Assembly: GCA_021787655.1 (NCBI GenBank)
Contig: JAJYLM010000004.1
Coordinates: forward strand, 1 to 34,788
Source: a bacterium
GTDB lineage: Bacteria > JAMCPX01
Length of the DNA stretch: 34,788 bases
Direction: 5' to 3'
The number at the start of each line of letters is the position of its first letter. Position 1 is the first letter of the stretch. A program made the position numbers and the translations under genes. Under the pieces are notes generated by a model that was not told the DNA's origin, did no database searches, and saw only the letters and a list, made by a program, of their open reading frames with translations. Below, one piece after another: positions 33,513 through 34,788 of the stretch.

Positions 33513-34669
33513 AAAGCAAGCTGATGGTCCAATTTATTCAGCTTATGCAGGTTATACTGGTTGATGGACAATAAGTCAATGATTGAAACCTTAAAAAACA
33601 CCGCTTCTGAGAGAATCCTCGTGAGCTCTGTGAGCGACTTGGCGTATTTGGTCTGGTATTTTATATAAGCGAGCAACAGATAGTAGCACATGGCTACCCA
33701 TATCTGAGTCAATACCGCATTCTTATTTGTTCCGAGGAATGATTTTATCTTGAGGTTTTGTTTTATCCATTTAAAAAACAGTTCTATCTGCCAGCGGGAC
33801 TTGTAAATCTGTGTAATGGTGAATGCAGACAGCTTAAAATTATTGGTGAGAAATATAAGCTCTTTCCCTTTTTCAGGGTCTTGATAGCCCACCAGTCTGA
33901 GCTGGTTCGGGTATTTCTTACTCGTATAAAAGCCCGTAAGCCGGATGGTCTGGTCAAATAACAGACCCTTTTTTCTCTCCACATCCTGCTGTCCGATAAC
34001 CGAGTAGTTGATATTGCTCTTTGCCCGTGTGACAAAGAAAACCCCTTTATTATTAAGGGAATTCAACCAGTTATAATCAATGTACCCCCTGTCAACAGAA
34101 ACGATGCTGTCCGGTAACAAGGGAAATGCTTCCTCTTTTACCACTTTTGTTTCATGATGCTTGGCATCCGTTACAACCAGAAAGGATGGGATTGACCCGC
34201 TGTGGTCATACTGATAGTGCAGTTTCAATGCGCCTTTGGTCTTTCGGAACTTTGCCCAGGGATACATGGAAAGACATAGGTCGATGACCGTAGCGTCAAT
34301 GCTGTACAGAGGATTCTTGAACCGAAACTTGTGCTTGGGCGTTACGTCCTTGGTCTTGTTCAGTATCGCATAGAAAAGCTTCTCATATACCTCGTAGCTG
34401 CGGCTTCTGTTCGCATCGGATATGGTGGAACGGTGAATATCTTGTAACCCCATATGATACCATGCTGCTTTATGAGTATTCAGAGAGGTTATGATGTCCC
34501 GCAGGGAATCTTTCCCCTTCATCTGGGCATACAACAGGGTTATAAACTGCTGCCAGGTGGTGTAATACTTTATATACCGGTCGTTTTGATACGTGCTTAC
34601 CAGCGACTCGAATTTGTATCTCGGTACAATTTGTAGCAATTCATTGAGCACTGTGTTAAGAGAACTCAT
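33506..34669 (-). CDS. IS4-family transposase (DDE, YREK signature)
   Basis: Cut-and-paste transposase of 387 residues. The catalytic DDE triad is Asp125 (YSIDATVIDL), Asp193 (VSVDRGYIDY) and Glu296. Tyr289, Arg292, Glu296 and Lys303 give exactly the Y-x2-R-x3-E-x6-K signature of the IS4 family. The N-terminal part (LLQIVPRYKFESLV...TTWQQFITLLYAQMKGKDSLRDI) matches the DUF4372-type DNA-binding domain often found before DDE_Tnp_1. GGAGG eight bases before ATG 34669 supports the start. No frameshift or internal stop is seen. Its stop lies within the left inverted repeat. Codon use is more AT-rich than the surrounding chromosomal genes. Confidence 0.95.
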   Translation of the reverse strand: MSSLNTVLNELLQIVPRYKFESLVSTYQNDRYIKYYTTWQQFITLLYAQMKGKDSLRDIITSLNTHKAAWYHMGLQDIHRSTISDANRSRSYEVYEKLFYAILNKTKDVTPKHKFRFKNPLYSIDATVIDLCLSMYPWAKFRKTKGALKLHYQYDHSGSIPSFLVVTDAKHHETKVVKEEAFPLLPDSIVSVDRGYIDYNWLNSLNNKGVFFVTRAKSNINYSVIGQQDVERKKGLLFDQTIRLTGFYTSKKYPNQLRLVGYQDPEKGKELIFLTNNFKLSAFTITQIYKSRWQIELFFKWIKQNLKIKSFLGTNKNAVLTQIWVAMCYYLLLAYIKYQTKYAKSLTELTRILSEAVFFKVSIIDLLSINQYNLHKLNKLDHQLALF

Positions 34670-34749
34670 AGCTTGGGCCTCCTTTGTTTATCACTATTAG
34701 CAAGCGATAGGGTACATTACCCCACTGGAGGCTTCAAGCATTTTTACAG

Positions 34750-34769
34750 ATTTTTACCGGACACGAGTG
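34750..34769 (-). repeat. Right terminal inverted repeat of the IS element
   Basis: Reads inward as CACTCGTGTCCGGTAAAAAT, pairing with the left end at 17 of 20 positions. Confidence 0.8.
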
Positions 34770-34779
34770 ATATTTTATA
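34770..34779. repeat. Target-site duplication, right copy
   Basis: ATATTTTATA, identical to 33482-33491. Only nine bases follow before the window ends, so the original upstream neighbour of dnaA is not visible. Confidence 0.7.
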
Positions 34780-34788
34780 TAACAATAG

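Larger units (their letters stand above)
33492..34769 (-). mobile_element. Complete IS4-family insertion sequence, about 1.28 kb
   Basis: One transposase gene is bounded by imperfect terminal inverted repeats (CACTACTGTCCGGTTAAAAT at left, CACTCGTGTCCGGTAAAAAT as read inward from right; 17 of 20 match) and by 10-bp direct repeats. The reading frame is intact, so the element could be active and the insertion is probably recent. It lies just upstream of the predicted dnaA promoter. The exact left end could be 33492 or 33493. Confidence 0.85.

Noticed and set aside
1..34788. tRNA, rRNA, tmRNA or SRP RNA genes
   Set aside because: None of the conserved cores was seen on either strand in the intergenic regions, though a covariance-model scan would be more sensitive than reading by eye.

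Overview
The window reads as chromosome of a Gram-negative bacterium. It carries lipid A genes (lpxK, lpxL), a bifunctional UB2H-type class A penicillin-binding protein and a lipobox lipoprotein. Coding DNA is GC-rich apart from a few AT-rich islands. The order xerC-hslV-hslU-argB-argD-argF, the HslV propeptide start (MFHG before TT), a stand-alone etfBA pair and the palindromic repeats that translate as VIPANAGIQ fit a deltaproteobacterial or Nitrospirota-like lineage. That placement is inference; no rRNA, tRNA or other lineage marker is present.

Layout. (1) 1-6139, minus strand: dprA, topA and mutS (mutS runs off the left edge), with at least five imperfect palindromic repeats between topA and mutS. 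(2) 6282-16716, plus strand: xerC, hslV, hslU, argB, argD, argF, glmU, glmS and a CPA2-type antiporter, tightly packed and often overlapping by one base. An internal terminator and promoter separate argD from argF. (3) 16725-21066, minus strand: a PilZ protein, then a more AT-rich two-gene cassette of a SNF2-family helicase overlapping a cysteine-rich protein I do not recognise. (4) 21217-29527, minus strand: one long co-directional run, mtnP, a lipoprotein, lpxK, lpxL, a PBP1B-like enzyme, etfB, etfA and an alpha/beta hydrolase. The mtnP leader is an unusual chain of four hairpins. (5) 29790-30011, plus strand: a small DUF2892 membrane protein. (6) 30046-33156, minus strand: dnaA, dnaN and rubrerythrin, with DnaA-box-like sites around the dnaN promoter and an AT-rich origin candidate upstream of dnaA. 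(7) 33492-34769: a complete IS4-family insertion sequence with terminal inverted repeats and a 10-bp target duplication, inserted just upstream of the predicted dnaA promoter.

Functionally the window joins replication initiation (dnaA, dnaN), DNA topology, repair and recombination (topA, mutS, dprA, xerC), proteolysis (hslVU), ornithine/citrulline synthesis (argB, argD, argF), UDP-GlcNAc supply (glmS, glmU) and envelope building (PBP1B-like, lpxK, lpxL). The best candidates for something not described are the SNF2/zinc-protein cassette, the tandem-hairpin mtnP leader, and the IS element beside the dnaA promoter and possible origin.
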